Position numbers and translations under genes: made by a program. This document shows, one piece after another, positions 36,698 through 48,499 of a DNA stretch of 64,000 nt. The notes beneath the pieces are model-generated. The model ran no database searches, was not told the DNA's origin, and saw nothing but the letters and a program-made list of their open reading frames with translations. Positions within the stretch are counted from its first letter, which is position 1. Every line of letters starts with the position of its first letter. Source of the DNA: Apoderus coryli (lineage: Eukaryota; Arthropoda; Insecta; Coleoptera; Attelabidae); assembly GCA_911728435.2 (NCBI GenBank), contig OU452202.1, positions 25,585,135 through 25,649,134 on the forward strand, in the 5' to 3' direction.

Positions 36698-37750
36698 CAT
36701 TATTTATTTATTTATTTAGATTACATCTACCCAGACAGAAACACATCCAATTACAGGGCAGGTACATTACAAAACGATAAAATTAACATAAATACACGTT
36801 TCAAAATTATAAATAATACAAATATTACAATCACAAAAAATAGTCAAAATAAGAATGGTTTAACAACAAATATTTATCTAAAAAACACATCAATATCGTT
36901 ACTCACCGAGTCACAAACAGAACACATCTCAAACAATGGCGAAAAGAGCAACAAGTTGGTACGTGCGGTAGGCAAGTAAAAGCTAGAACCATAATTACGC
37001 CTTCTCGTATGTGGAGCATGAAAAGGTATCATTGAAAGTGGGTCCGGAGAGTCAATGATGCCATTCACGATCTTGAATAGGAACAGGAGTGAGGCACATT
37101 CTCTACGCTTATCAAGAGGTACAAAATTAAAACGACCAAGAAGTTCATCATGGGGAAATCCCTTGGTTGGATACACTCCGTCACACTTAAACCACAAATA
37201 TTTCACAAATCTTTGCTGAATCCTCTCTATGCTATTCGAGTGCAACGCATAACCAGGACTCCACACAACAGACGCATATTCCAATTTCGACCTAACGAAG
37301 GAATTATACAGTAAAATAAGAGTTTTAGGTGACACAAAATGCTTTGTATTTCTCATAACAAAACCCAGACTCTTATAGGAAGACGAAACCACATCAATCA
37401 CATGACCCACAAAACTAAGTTTATCGTCAAAGAGCACCCCCAGATCCTTAACCTCATCACATATTTTAAGCGAAACAGAGTCAATGTGATACACAAATTT
37501 TATTGGATTTACCTTACGAGTAAAAGTTACAGAACAATACTTATCCAAATTAAGGGCAAGCCTGTTTTAAATGCACCAGTCAAGCAGGACATTCAGATCA
37601 TTCTGCAATTGAAGACAGTCAGAAGTTGAGGTAATCAGTGAATAAACCTTAAGAGCAAAGAGTAGGGAGCGACATTTCACGCCTAAACAATATCATTAAT
37701 AAAACACATAAATAAGAGGGGACCCAACACAGAACCCTGCGGCACTCCAG
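36698..37750 (-). mobile_element. Non-LTR retrotransposon 3' half (family G, copy 1)
   Basis: Minus-strand reading from 37745: SGVPQGSVLGPLLFMCFIND, a degraded FADD region, ALKVYSLITSTSDCLQLQND, one stop, then an open stretch 37548-36874. This contains KDLGVLFDDKLSFVGHVID, LYNSFVRSKLEYASVVWSPG and RFVKYLWFKCDGVYPTKGFP. It ends in an (ATTT)n tail near 36700. The same family is present, very similar, at 49.4-50.1 kb. The tail and thumb motifs suggest a CR1/I-like clade. The catalytic aspartates are not readable, so the copy is inactive. Confidence 0.8.
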
Positions 37751-37869
37751 ATGAATTATCTTAGTAGCTATCGAAAATAATGTTCCAACTTTTTGGGTTA
37801 ATTGACATTTAAAAAAATAAAACTTAATTGCCATTCATAATAACTCCTTATGCCTATAACAACGCCATG

Positions 37870-38280
37870 ACAATGACCTTCATTTGAATAATCTGTCAAT
37901 TTGACAATTTCATCTAAAAGATTTTTAGACTTAAAAAAACTCGCGATTTGGAACAGAACAATCGTTGATAGTTGCCACGAAAGTGTTGGATAAATGTAAA
38001 TTCACTGTCGAAGACGACACCCAAATCTTTAATTTCGCTCAGCCTTCACATGGACTCTTTGTTCAATTGATTATCAAAATTTAATACATTCTTCAGTCTG
38101 GAATACATTAAGTTCTAGACGCCTATCTGTGCACTAGGTACACAAGCCTCCCACACGCAAAAGACTCAAATAATCATTCATCATCATCATGAAAAAATTG
38201 TACAACAAAGTATCGAGATTGGAGACCTGTGGAATCCCCGATTTGGAAGCAAAAATGAAAGACTTAAATCCTTCATATTC
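37870..38280 (-). mobile_element. Highly decayed RT fragment
   Basis: Minus-strand pieces around 38250-38180 read SKSGIPQVSNLDTLLYNFF, a worn version of SGVPQGSNLGPLLFNIF. Around 38040-37960 they give IKDLGVVFDSEFTF. The intervening palm is unreadable. This is a separate, older element from the one ending at 37.75 kb. Confidence 0.5.
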
Positions 38281-38478
38281 TACAAACTTTAATTATTGTT
38301 CGAATAGATATGATCGGAAGAAGTTGACCAAACGATAAGAGAAACCAAAAAATGTAATTTAGACAACAATAGCGATCTATATGCTTTGCAAACATTGGTA
38401 TAAATCACGTCCACCTGCTGGAGATCATCGATAGCTGAACATAATATGTTCTCAGAAAACACAGCCAAATTGGAAACA

Positions 38479-38521
38479 CATCTCTCTCTATCTCTCTCTA
38501 TATATCTCTCTCTCTCTCTCG
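38479..38521. repeat. CT-rich microsatellite
   Basis: A TCTCTCTC run with ATA interruptions. It creates an artificial RE-rich reading frame on the minus strand. Confidence 0.8.
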
Positions 38522-38705
38522 TGAGAGAAAAGAAGTATTCTCTCGTGTACTGTGCTGCACGCGTATTTTTTTTTATTGAGTAAGGTTCCGTGGTGTGCTG
38601 TTGAAATACTCTCACGTCTGTGTAGAAAGACCAGATCTTGAATTGAGTTTGGTTGAGATTATATATTCTTACTCTGGAAAATTAAAATCCTTATGTCTTT
38701 GGATT

Positions 38706-38762
38706 TAATATCCAAATTGCTTTGATACCGGCTTCGGTCTAAAGGTCATCATCAGACAAATA
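38706..38762 (-). other. Degenerate hammerhead-like relic
   Basis: On the minus strand CTGATGA is followed by a weak TGACC..AGACC hairpin and CGAAGCCGGTATC. The GAAA box has become GAAG and stem II does not pair well. It is likely a decayed member of the hammerhead-bearing repeats. Confidence 0.3.
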
Positions 38763-39202
38763 ACAAAAATATAATCCTTTTTGAAATTAAATAAGTCATA
38801 ATTAGCAAGAGTTGGAATTAATTTCGTGGTTCTGGTAAAATTATGGATATAGCTTCTTAGAGTATTTGAATAGCAAAATTTTCTTTGTGTTACGCACTGA
38901 ATTACCCATGCGAAAAACCATGAAAGTGAAAATTGGCAATATATTATGGTCCAAATAACACGGTAGCTGGTTTCCACTTGGTAGTAGAGAAAAATAAAAT
39001 AAAAAAATAAACGAGAACTAAACAAAAAGAGAATAAATAAAATGCAACAGCACGTCCGTCGAATCCCTGCTGTATCTAAATTGCACCGTGACCATTGGCG
39101 TAGATTTAGTTTTTTTATTATTTAAGTATTTTAAATGGTCACGAAACATTTGGTATTGATATTAGAGGTAAGAAAGAACTGTGATAAAAATTACAAACAA
39201 AA

Positions 39203-39880
39203 CGCGCGATATATCAGCAGTTTTCCCTCACTTCTTATAACCGCACGTTCGTTTTAAAAATAGAAATTAAACTGATGATTATTGATAATTTCGCCAGTTT
39301 TTCGTTCCTTTTACAGAAGATGCATGTGTAGTGAGTGGTAGGTGATCATGCGAACAATAAGCGCGAAATATCACCAATTTTCCCTCATCTGTTATAACCG
39401 CACGTTCCTTTTAAAAATTTGATTGAGGCTTAAGTGAGAGATTAAACTGATGAAGATTGATAATTTCGCAAGTTTTTTGTTCCTTTTACAAAAGATGCAA
39501 GTGTAGTGAGTGGTAGGTGATCATGACAACAATACGCGCGAAATATCAGCAATTTTTTCTTATCTGTTATAACCGCACGTTCCTTTTAAAAATTTGATTG
39601 AGGCTTAAGTGAGAGATTAAACTGATGAAGATTGATAATTTCGCCAGTTTTTTATTCCATTTACAAAACATGTAAGTGCAGTGAGTGGTAGGTGATCATG
39701 CCAACAATAAACGCGAGATATCAGCAATTTTCTCGCACCTGTTATAGCCGCACGTTCCTTTTAAAAATGTGATTGAGGCCTAAGTGAGATATTAAACTGT
39801 TGATGATTGATAATTTCAACAGTTTTTTGTTCCTTTTATCAAAAGATACAAGTGCAGTGAGTGGTAGAGGATCAGGAACA
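39203..39880. repeat. 176-bp tandem satellite, four copies
   Basis: Units start near GCGCGAAATATCAGCAATTT at about 39203, 39361, 39536 and 39712. Spacings are 156 (first unit lacks about 20 bases), 175 and 176. Each holds CCGCACGTTCCTTTTAAAAA, TGATAATTTCGCCAGTTTTT and GTGAGTGGTAGGTGATCATG. A diverged single monomer lies at about 50610-50775. No coding region was seen. Confidence 0.8.
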
Positions 39881-39894
39881 TTAGCCCAGATGAT

Positions 39895-40072
39895 ATGAGT
39901 TCTAAAAGGAGAATGAGAAATCAAAAGGCAAATATTTTTAATAATTTTGCTTTAAGTATTAGATGGTCTAGTTTGAACAAGAATGACCCGCCGCTGCATC
40001 TGAATTATATGCTTTTTTGCTGGTGGATGGATACGCTTATTTTGTACTTTTTACTATCGTGTTCAAAACAAG
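39895..40072 (+). pseudogene. ABCA-transporter-like membrane segment (relic)
   Basis: An open frame starting in the last satellite unit reads NNFALSIRWSSLNKNDPPLH then LNYMLFCWWMDTLILYFLL. This resembles the segment of ABCA-class transporters where a G-x-x-I-x-WS block precedes a DD-containing loop and a transmembrane helix of the form M-L-x-D-x-x-L-Y. It stops shortly after at KQVYCS. No Walker or signature motif was found nearby. It may be a captured exon or a chance resemblance. Confidence 0.25.
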
Positions 40073-40089
40073 TATACTGTAGTTGATCG

Positions 40090-42400
40090 TGACCCAGTTG
40101 TAGTTTTTTGAACTTAATATAAAATAAAGAAGAAAGAAAGATGGGGATTTGCGGACCAGCGCAGCGGTTAGTTCTCAAAACATTTATTGTTTTAGGTTTG
40201 TATTATGTATAACACTTATAGTAACAAAAATAATACTAGGCATTGACATTTCATTTCAAAAAGTCATTACAAACTATTATAATTCAAACGCAATGGCGGC
40301 TCACGAGTTTGGCTTAAGGGGGGAATGCAAAAATAATATTTTTATCTCATCCAGATCGATCTGTTTTTTGTTTTGGATAATTTTAGGCCAAATATACACT
40401 CTGTCCAAGATTTAAATGGTGTTTTCAAAAGTAAACTAACTTTAGCCGTTTTCGAGAATTTTTGAAAAAACAATTTTTTACGATTTTAGTTTTTATTTAA
40501 TTCTGACATTATTTTACTTTTGAAAATACCATTTAAAAAGTGTTGAAATTGTACAACTTTCCTCTAGTTTAACTGACATCGTAACTCCTACCGTTTCCAA
40601 GATTCCAATCGGTTGCTGCATTCAAAATGCATTGGAGAGCATACGAATCTTGCCATTTAAAAAAACAGCATTTTTATGCAGTATGCAGTTGATGAGGTAC
40701 AGATATCCCTATTAATTTTAGCTGTATAAGATTTTATTTATTGTAATGGTTCATCACAGTAAAGAGCGACAATCCGCTACTGACGTGTATATTACCAAAA
40801 GTTAAACGATGCATCCTTGTGGATTTCAGTTTTTTTGAAATCGTCAAAAATCATCACGAGCAACATTATTTTTTTTAAGTGAATCGATTTCTAAGCCGTT
40901 CAAGGTGATCCGTGTATTAAGCGATGCTGAATGCTTGCAAAGAACAAAGAGTCAATCTTTCAGTCTTCTCTAAGTTGGGACTCCAGGTCAGTTGTTTCGG
41001 ATATTTTTAAGAGTCTGTGTTTTATTGTTTGAGTGAAAATCAAATTGGACGATAAAAATATTTCAACTAGTACCTATGTAGGTATTGTTTGACCTTGTTG
41101 CAAACTGATCTTAAATTATTCAAATCTGATCTACTGATTGCTAATTGCTATATGTTACAAACAACATGTTGTTTGTTTATTATCTGAATTATCATCACAC
41201 TTTGAGAAATATGTCGTATCAAAATTTATGTCATAATATTGTTTTGAATATTATAAGAGAAAATATAAATATTTATTACAACTGTTGCAAAACCTTTAGC
41301 AACACATACAAATTCGCAAACGTTTTAAATACTAAAAATAAGCAAGATTACAGCGTAAGTTGTATGCTTCCCTGTTTATTTTAGAAAAGATAAAATTACT
41401 ATCATCACGTAAAAATTAAAACAAATTGATTAAAATTTTAATTTTTATAAATATTTATTCTATTTCAACTTATTTATTATGCACGAGCTACAATTAGGTG
41501 CTAAAGGCCTTGGCCAAATTCTGGGGACATAACAGTTAATCAAGTACAAAATGTAAGCAATTATTCATTTACTACAGAAAAATATTTTAAATGATTTTTT
41601 AAACTTTTGCGTAAATTATACTTATAAGATTGTCTTTAACTATGACTGAATCTCAAAAATACCAATGACTTTGTCAATTTAAGGAAGACTTTACTAATTT
41701 ACCGTTGGTGGAACCGGTCTCCGACCTCTGTGATACTCAAAGCTCTATTTTTATTTCCCGTCTCTCTAGCTCATTGTTCGATGTTTCAGTTTTGCTATAA
41801 TTATTTGAATTCTACACTTTGAATGTCATATTAGTAATTAGTCATTAAAATGGGACATGGATTTTATTGAAACCAATGGCGTCCATAGAAATTGGAATTT
41901 TTGTTGTACGTACTTACATTATCCGAGGGGTGAGTGTCACCCCCATAGAGTTTAAATAGGGATTCATTTTAGCTTGGATTTTTGTTAATTTTTTTTTCTA
42001 CTCAGTTAAAAATCTTATTTATATTTACATTTCTTTATTTAAGGAACCCATTTTCACATTGTAGTGTATTCGTGATTTCTTGTTTTTATTGTAATTATTT
42101 ATTTTTAACGTGTTCTGTGTTCTTTTTGACATGTATTAATGTTGTGTTTATTGTTCATTGTTTTACTATTATTATTTTTTTTATGACGAGTCTACGTACA
42201 ACAAAGATTATATATTTTAAGACTAATAAAAAAGAGTATGGATTGATGCCAGTAATGTGAGGAGCAAACTATAGGGAACTATCAAGCAGGACACTGCTCA
42301 ATTCAGAGCCATCAATATTGTAATTATAATATACAGGCATCTTTGATCTACTAAAAAACATTCAAATGTTTCTTGAAGTAATCTATTATATATTTAAATA
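40090..42400. other. Intergenic AT-rich DNA
   Basis: No supported gene or element. Phrases such as TAGCCGTTTTCGAGAATTTT (40443) are common in insect MITE-type debris. Open frames at 40149-40415, 41145-41384 and 41982-42260 lack family motifs. Confidence 0.35.
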
Positions 42401-42439
42401 TATTTAGATCCATGTCGTTCGCCTCACACCATACAAAAA

Positions 42440-42665
42440 CGAATTTTACAACTCTGTCTGTAAAATTCTGCATTCCGCAATGTCAGAATGCTGCTATAGA
42501 TCTTTAGATCATCCGCAAAGGGCTTAAAGGTGCTAAACAGCAACTTTCTTCAACAAGAAACATTTGGGGATATCATTCACGAACAAATTAAACAATAGAG
42601 GTCCCAGATATGAACCCTGAGGGACACCAGACGGAATATGACATCAAGTAGTCGACGAAGGCCAG
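42440..42665 (-). mobile_element. Small RT fragment with VPQGS and FADD
   Basis: Minus strand reads [20 protein letters not shown] near 42645-42580. After a shift it reads PFADDLKIYSSI near 42530-42490, the two central palm motifs of a non-LTR reverse transcriptase. It is too short and broken to place in a clade. Confidence 0.6.
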
Positions 42666-42699
42666 AAGATTAAGCTCCCTAGAGGTGCTAAAATTCTTG

Positions 42700-43500
42700 T
42701 AATTAAGTTTCCGAAGAGTTTGGACTATTTAAGCGCTATATTTAAATCTAAAACTTTTTTTAACACCTTGTATACTTCATTTAGCATAAAATGAATGTGA
42801 AAAGAAAACCAGCATTTAATTCGTTCCTAAAAATAAGTACTAAATCTGCCTACAATATTTATTTTATTAGACTTTCTATAATCTATTATCTAAATCTCTC
42901 CATCTACATATACGCACTTAGCACGGACAGATATATGTTTCATTGATTTAGATAAAAGGCAACGGCTATAATTGGATTTTTCAAAATTTATAGTGCCATT
43001 TACGCTCCCTTGGATTTTTAGGTCTCCAGCTTTAAACAATATTGCCACATAAACCTACTTCCATAATATTTATGAGTATGATTGGTCCCCCAGTCACGCC
43101 GAGCACTACATTGATGTATATTTTAAAAAATAATCCCCCCGGTTTTGGTTGCTTCCCTTGATTATGCGTTTGCTATCTGTTTCAGGGCCATTAAGTTTAG
43201 CTGTTTGTGATTTCTTGCTTCATATAGGAAAAGGGGTTTTCTTTCCTGCATAATATTTAACCGACTTAGGAAGCTGATATGGAAAGTAGAGTTATAGAAA
43301 TGAAAAAGGATGCTTCTTCCTTTTATACAAACAAATATTTATATAGAAAAACTGGAAGACAAGTGGATTGTTCATTTTGCAGATAACTGCTACTAGATCC
43401 TCCTCACGTCCAAAAGCTGTATGCTATGTTTTCCGCTGGTTCCTTATCCTTCAATTATTACTCAAGTTTCTTTCGGCAAAATCCAAATTCTAATAAAATT
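42700..43500. other. Unannotated stretch before the 43.5-kb exon candidate
   Basis: No domain was recognised. If the 43514 exon is real, this is its upstream intron. Confidence 0.3.
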
Positions 43501-43513
43501 GTTTTGTTTTCAG

Positions 43514-43624
43514 ATGCCTTGGTTTTAATCTGAGGAATTATTTGCCAATTTACATGTTTGGCATGAAGAAAATTGCGGTGAAGTATCTTAGACCAACTGA
43601 GCCTCAATCAAGTTATGTCAAATA
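43514..43624 (+). CDS. Candidate terminal coding exon of an unidentified gene
   Basis: A strong acceptor (TTGTTTTGTTTTCAG, AG at 43512-43513) precedes an open frame, one leading base then CLGFNLRNYLPIYMFGMKKI and AVKYLRPTEPQSSYVK. It ends in a TAA that overlaps an AATAAA. It looks like a conserved last exon, with an aromatic-rich segment and a polar tail, but I do not recognise the family. There is a faint resemblance to the W-x-x-Y-x-x-x-x-x-x-G-x-R/K-K segment of fatty acyl-CoA reductases; I do not assign it. No upstream partner exon was found, so it could also be a relic or a chance frame. Confidence 0.3.
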
Positions 43625-43769
43625 AATCTCGATCATGTGTTTCCCAAATTCTGCAGACCTGCAATTGTACATACAAAAAGATGTCCGAATTATTCCTTGT
43701 AGAGATAGGCCTTCTTTTTTTGATATCGTAAAACATTATCCAACGAAAATCTTCTTTGCCCGGATGTAC

Positions 43770-44434
43770 TGGACGTCGCTGTGCTGAAAAATATAATGAT
43801 GGCATTCGAAACCACCACACTAGAAGAGAGAAGAGACCACAATCCAGTTCTACTACAACTGGGATCAGGGCTAACGGAGGAAGACACTTACCTGGAGAAA
43901 AGAACACACTGGCAGCGAATTCCTGAGAGGGTTCATAGGAACATTGCCAACTTTCCATGTATTACGACGACGGACGACATTGAAAACTCCGTACTGGACC
44001 TGGAGCGAAGCATCCAAACAAGCCTTGGAGGACAAAAGTCCCAACTCAACCCCTCAGGACGCTGGAATTCGCAAAAGACATACAGGAAAAAATCAAGAGG
44101 AAGGCCCGGGAGAAAAGTCCGGCACGACACTGATACAGACCGACGCAAGCACCAGAAGACAGAGTCGCTCTCAACCAGCTTAATGCAGTTGTGAAGCTAC
44201 AGTTATGGGAACATCGTAGACGAAAATTGGACTAACGGCTCGACGAGCTAAGCACCGAAGACAACAGCGTTTGGAAGATGATAAATGCACGCGGACATCC
44301 AATTCATGACGCAAGAGGCGGGAGCGTCTCCACGGATCTTGAAAAGACAGAAGCTTGTGCTGATTGCCTCGAAAGTGAATGTGTTGGAACTCGAGACACA
44401 TGCTCGCATGATCTCTCCGCCTTGGGCCTTTAGA
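43770..44434 (+). mobile_element. Jockey-like retrotransposon fragment, endonuclease-RT linker
   Basis: Frames on the + strand read RRDHNPVLLQLGSG (the SDHNPV end of the AP endonuclease), THWQRIPERVHRNI, TTDDIENSVLDLERSIQTSL, then after breaks LNAVVKLQLWEHRRRKLD and NSVWKMINARG. This is the region between endonuclease and reverse transcriptase in Jockey elements. Several frameshifts and a stop around 44236 show decay. Starts and ends are approximate. Confidence 0.7.
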
Positions 44435-44800
44435 ACTTAGATGTGCGTCATGCACGATATAGTACACTGGAATTTGGCGTGAATTTATCGCTCAGCTTGT
44501 ATATTCAAGAAATTGACGCTGTAGAGTTTTTTTTTTCAACTGTACCGTTGCCTATATTTTACCTAAATATTAGGATATTTCCGATTTTTCGACCGGAACC
44601 TGGCAGTATTTACGAGTGGCACATTCATTCAGTGTTAGAGGGTGGATACGAATTTTTCTCTTTGCATCCGCCCCGCTGCTAGTGTACTCCCCAAAATTTG
44701 GTGGCGATGGCGTAGACAATATGCATGGACGGCTCAAGCTAAACCAAAATTAATTTTGTATTCTGAAATTTACATTTACAATAATGATTATATGTGCTTG

Positions 44801-44905
44801 AAATAAAAGTCAACCTTCACGAAACAAATTTAATAGATCTCTCTAAAAATTATACAATAACTATACATGTTTCGGAGCACCAGGCCACGTCCTCAGTGGT
44901 TAAAA
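44801..44905 (-). mobile_element. Family X hammerhead-bearing repeat, decayed copy
   Basis: Edge CTTGAAATAAAAGTCAACC on the + strand matches the 32.36-kb copy. On the minus strand 44900-44860 there is ACCA, CTGAGGA (allowed N at the seventh core position), a weakened stem II, GAAA, ACATGT, A, then TAGT. It is a decayed hammerhead of the same family. Confidence 0.45.
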
Positions 44906-45079
44906 ATTGCTAAATCTTTAAAATTTTGTCAATAAATCAGATTACTCATCACTTGAGCATTGTTACACTTTTTCTTCTTGTAAATCATTAAAATTAAAGG
45001 GAAAGGGAAGTTATATTCCAAAAATGGAGTCAACTATCTTTCAGCAATGAGGTTTTGAAAGTTTTTTAAAAACCAAATT

Positions 45080-45725
45080 TTCACATTAAATAATAATTTA
45101 ATTTTGGCGATGTCGTCAGCTTATGCAGAATTCTTGCATTCGTCTGATAGCTGGTATTCGAGGAAGAAAACGTGGTGTAAGTGCCAAGATTTCTGAGCTG
45201 GAATGGCTGAGAATGGATCAGAGGCGTCTGCTACATTTACTTGTTTTTTATAATAACATTATACATAATAAAATCCGACATATTTGTTTAATAAAATTGA
45301 ATTTAGATCAAGTGCTCATCCTATAAATACCAGAAATGCTCATATTATTACTTTACTACACATCATTGTTTGAACGTTCATTTAGCTATAGTGTTTCGAG
45401 ATTGTACAACGTACTACCCGGCGATGTGTCGGGTTTGTCTGGCTACAGCTTCAAATCTATGGTTAGGAAATTAATAGTTAGCAACTCCCTTGCTTGTTAA
45501 AAGTTTTTGTGTTTATTTTTTTGTTTGTCTTAAACCGGGTTACTTATATGTGTAAGCTTTCATTGAGGTCACATTTATTGTTTTCGTTTTTTTTATTTTC
45601 TTGTATATTTCTCTTGTGTATGTCTAGAATAAGTAATGGATAAGGTTAAGCTAGGAGGCATGTGCCTCAACTTCGCCTTTTGTGTACCTATTATATCACA
45701 ATAAAGTCATTATTATTATTAATAA
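45080..45725 (+). mobile_element. Non-LTR retrotransposon 3' end with (ATT)n tail
   Basis: The frame from 45123 reads MQNSCIRLIAGIRGRKRGVS, then AKISELEWLRMDQRRLLHLL, the C-terminal region after the RT thumb. Frameshifted continuations carry NTRNAHIITL and a WN-less tail. An AATAAA at about 45701 precedes an ATT-repeat tail (45709-45730). Fits an I/CR1-like 3' end, inactive. Confidence 0.65.
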
Positions 45726-45730
45726 TTATT

Positions 45731-46430
45731 ATGCTATATCAAGGCCTACGACGGGTTTTTTATTCTGCGAAATGATTGGAATAGATATCAAATAAAATAG
45801 AAAAAAAATCCCTTCATTCAATAACTACAGTTAATCATTACAAACAAAAGGCAGCGTAAAAGATTTCAGTTACATTCAATTATTATACCGTCGTGCAGTT
45901 TGTATTCTCCAATTTTCGACATGTTCCTTTGTTCCATTCGCCTTTAAACGCCAGTTACATAAGGCCGATTTTCTACAGAATTTTCGCTATATTTCCCCGA
46001 AATATACCGGATTGTTGATATTTTCGGTGAAAGAAGAGAACCGCCCGTTTACTGTATGAGTAAAAGAGAGACAAATATAGTACTTATTTGAAACAATGGG
46101 ATTCGCTCATTGCACAATATCAGCTTTTACTTCTTTGTATTATGTATGTGTTAAGTGTCTTATATACATTGTTCTGCGGCCATACAATGTATGGTACAGG
46201 ATGCTAGAAACTGCTAGGGTGTAATAGATCTATTGTTATGTCAATAAGGGTCCCCATGAAACTGCTCGAAACAAATTTCTATAATTAAAACGATTTTCTT
46301 TTATTTAACTAAACTAATTAGAATTAGTTTGGCTACATTTTGTATTAGTTTTTACTAGTTTAGTTTCCTGCTGGTCTAAAACATCTTTCTTGTTGCCTAG
46401 GAATCCTGTTGAAGTCGCGAGCCAAGAAGT
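45731..46430. other. Spacer, nothing recognised
   Basis: No reading frame with family motifs; sequence is mixed AT-rich DNA leading into the piggyBac relic. Confidence 0.3.
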
Positions 46431-46439
46431 TCCGCTTTT

Positions 46440-47165
46440 TGTTTTGACAATTCCAATACCAAATCATTTAAGCAATTTCTTCTGATTTAATAACTGCGGA
46501 TCTCCAACGCTTATCATTGGGTACAGCTATTACTAAGTGGTCCGTATGATCATATCGCACATCATCATGCAGATACTCTGTTTCCAGAAGTCCTATATCT
46601 GGATAAAGATGTTCGTCCACGTCCTCTTGGTGGATTTTTATATCGATTTAGATACGCAGTAACTAATTCTCGTCAAAACTCGCGTTTTGTTAGTTTGTTT
46701 CCTGCTTGCTTGTACATAATCCATGAATTATGAAGTTCAGTATCCATTAAAATGGACCAATACCACTTCTTTCCTCTTTTGTTGTGAGACTGATAATAAT
46801 ATGGTTTTGGTTGTGTAGCGATATTACAGACAATATCTCCATCAACCCATTTGAAAGGTAGTTTGGGTGTTTTTTGTAGCGGTTGGTCATATTTGACTTC
46901 TTCAGAGTTAATTTCCTGTACGTCTTTCTCTTTTTCTTCGTACAAGGGTTGTCCAAATATTCGTTGGTCATTTTCCAAAACAATTTCTGCTGATGCTGAT
47001 AATTGATTCCTTCCTACATTGTCCAATAAACCACCTTCATCTTCTTCATCAGTGAGTTCTGAAGCTTGTGGTGGAGTTATAAAAATTTTACTTACACCTG
47101 ATGCAGCTATTTCGGCATCATCGTTCTCTAACATAGCCAAAACCTGCTGAAGATCAAAACCTCTC
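46440..47165 (-). mobile_element. piggyBac-like transposase gene, catalytic core deleted
   Basis: On the minus strand an acceptor (T-run then CAG at 47166-47168) opens a frame: RRGFDLQQVLAMLENDDAEI, ASGVSKIFITPPQASELTDE, an acidic N-terminal stretch, then KWVDGDIVCNIATQPKPYYY. It continues directly with KKWYWSILMDTELHNSWIMY then KQAGNKLTKREF. That joins the N-terminal region to a segment near the C-terminus of PGBD-type transposases without the DDD domain between. A frameshift near 46673 is followed by NRYKNPPRGRGR and a cysteine-poor end. It is a deletion derivative with one visible intron boundary. Confidence 0.65.
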
Positions 47166-47865
47166 CTGAAAAAAAAAACATCTTAAAAACCTATCGTTTA
47201 AAAAAAAAATGGAAAAAATTACACCAGGTGGCTGAAAATTGTTACAATTATTTTTAGTGATATTTTAAAAAATAAGGCAATATTTTTACATTTTCCGGAA
47301 AACGAAATCTCAATTATTGTGTCGAACTTAGTGAACAAAGCCTATAGAGCTGAAACGGGATTATGCTAAAAAATAAAGATATTTCTATGTTAGGTTGGGT
47401 ACTTTTGAGACCACCTTCGTACTTATAGTGTTGCTATAGATTATTGAAAAAAATATACAATTTTCTTTGAGAGACTCTGTATTATTTCTATAACATATAA
47501 TTCTAAAGCAACAGTCTCAATTAAATATGTATACCATTCATTTCATGTTACTTCATCTTGTTTTATACAAAAAGTTCATAGGTACATGTTATATTATGTA
47601 GGATATATTCCATTAACTTAGCTACCGTGATCATGCCTTTCATAAATATTCTTTTGATTTTCCTGCTGCACATAGGTACCTACTTATATACCTTTTCATT
47701 AATAAAAGCCAATATCTCTTTTTTCCATATGCGTTTAGTTTTGCTTGTTTGTTACCCATATAAACTGTTTATCTTGACTTTGCTTTATTGCTTCCTTGGT
47801 AATGTATGGTCGTGCTGTTTTCGTATATGATAGAAACACATGAAAATAGTATATTAAGTATTGAG

Positions 47866-48495
47866 AACAGTAAGTGTAGTTTACCGATCGACGACAATGT
47901 TTGGCGACTGAGCGAAGCGAAGTCGCCAAAATTGGAGGAGATCGGTAAACTACTTACTGTTTGAGATGCTTATACTATTTTTTGTACGATCGAAATAACT
48001 GAAATTGCAATTTTATTATTTTTAATAATTAATATTTTCAATTAAATACAAATTCAGGTTAGCTGAATACCCTCTACAAAGTTGCAGTTCAACGTTGTCA
48101 TGGAACTAATTGTTATTGTTATGATTGTTATCGTATTTTTTATGTCATGTATTTGTCAAAACTTATTTACATAAGTATTATTATTGAAAATGAGTGACTT
48201 TGAATGTGAATCTCTTGATGAAGCATGGAATGTTGGAATAGCCGCTATAATTCCAGAGAACGGTATGAAAATGCTTATAAAAGTTCATACCTAATGCCGT
48301 TTAATATACAATTTAAAAATCAAAATAATGACGTCAGCATAAATGCGCAATGATATACCGTCGTGAATTTACTTACCGTTCTCTGAACGGTAAGTGAATT
48401 ACTTACCGTCGTGTTTGGGTTGTCAGCCAGTAAACGTCACTTACTGTCATAAAGACAGACACGGTAAACAATCAAAAAAGGTCGGTCGTACAAAA
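47866..48495. mobile_element. TTACCGT-repeat inverted-repeat element
   Basis: GTAGTTTACCGATC (47876-47889) pairs with GATCGGTAAACTAC (47940-47953). Between them is the hairpin GGCGACT/AGTCGCC (47903-47928). Farther right are the hairpin CTTACCGTT-CTCTG-AACGGTAAG near 48371 and CACGGTAAAC near 48459. TGTACGATCG (47988) and CGGTCGTACA (48483) are near-inverse ends. A short exon-like frame at 48190-48262 sits inside. Probably a DNA transposon remnant; class unassigned. Confidence 0.45.
48190..48262 (+). CDS. Possible first exon within the 48-kb element
   Basis: ATG at 48190 opens MSDFECESLDEAWNVGIAAI then IPENG, ending at a GT (GGTATGA). An acidic N-terminus of this kind would suit a transposon-encoded or captured protein, but no second exon was found before the element ends. 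The family is unknown. Confidence 0.25.
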
Positions 48496-48499
48496 AAAA

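Noticed and set aside
36626..36979. Plus-strand frame over the retrotransposon tail
   Set aside because: Antisense shadow of the 3' UTR and C-terminus of the family G element; the same shadow appears at 49268-49573.
38289..38615. Minus-strand frame with an RERERYIERDRER stretch
   Set aside because: Produced by the CT microsatellite.
43608..44148. Several minus-strand frames opposite the 43.8-kb element
   Set aside because: Shadows of the Jockey-like fragment on the plus strand, which has the recognisable motifs.
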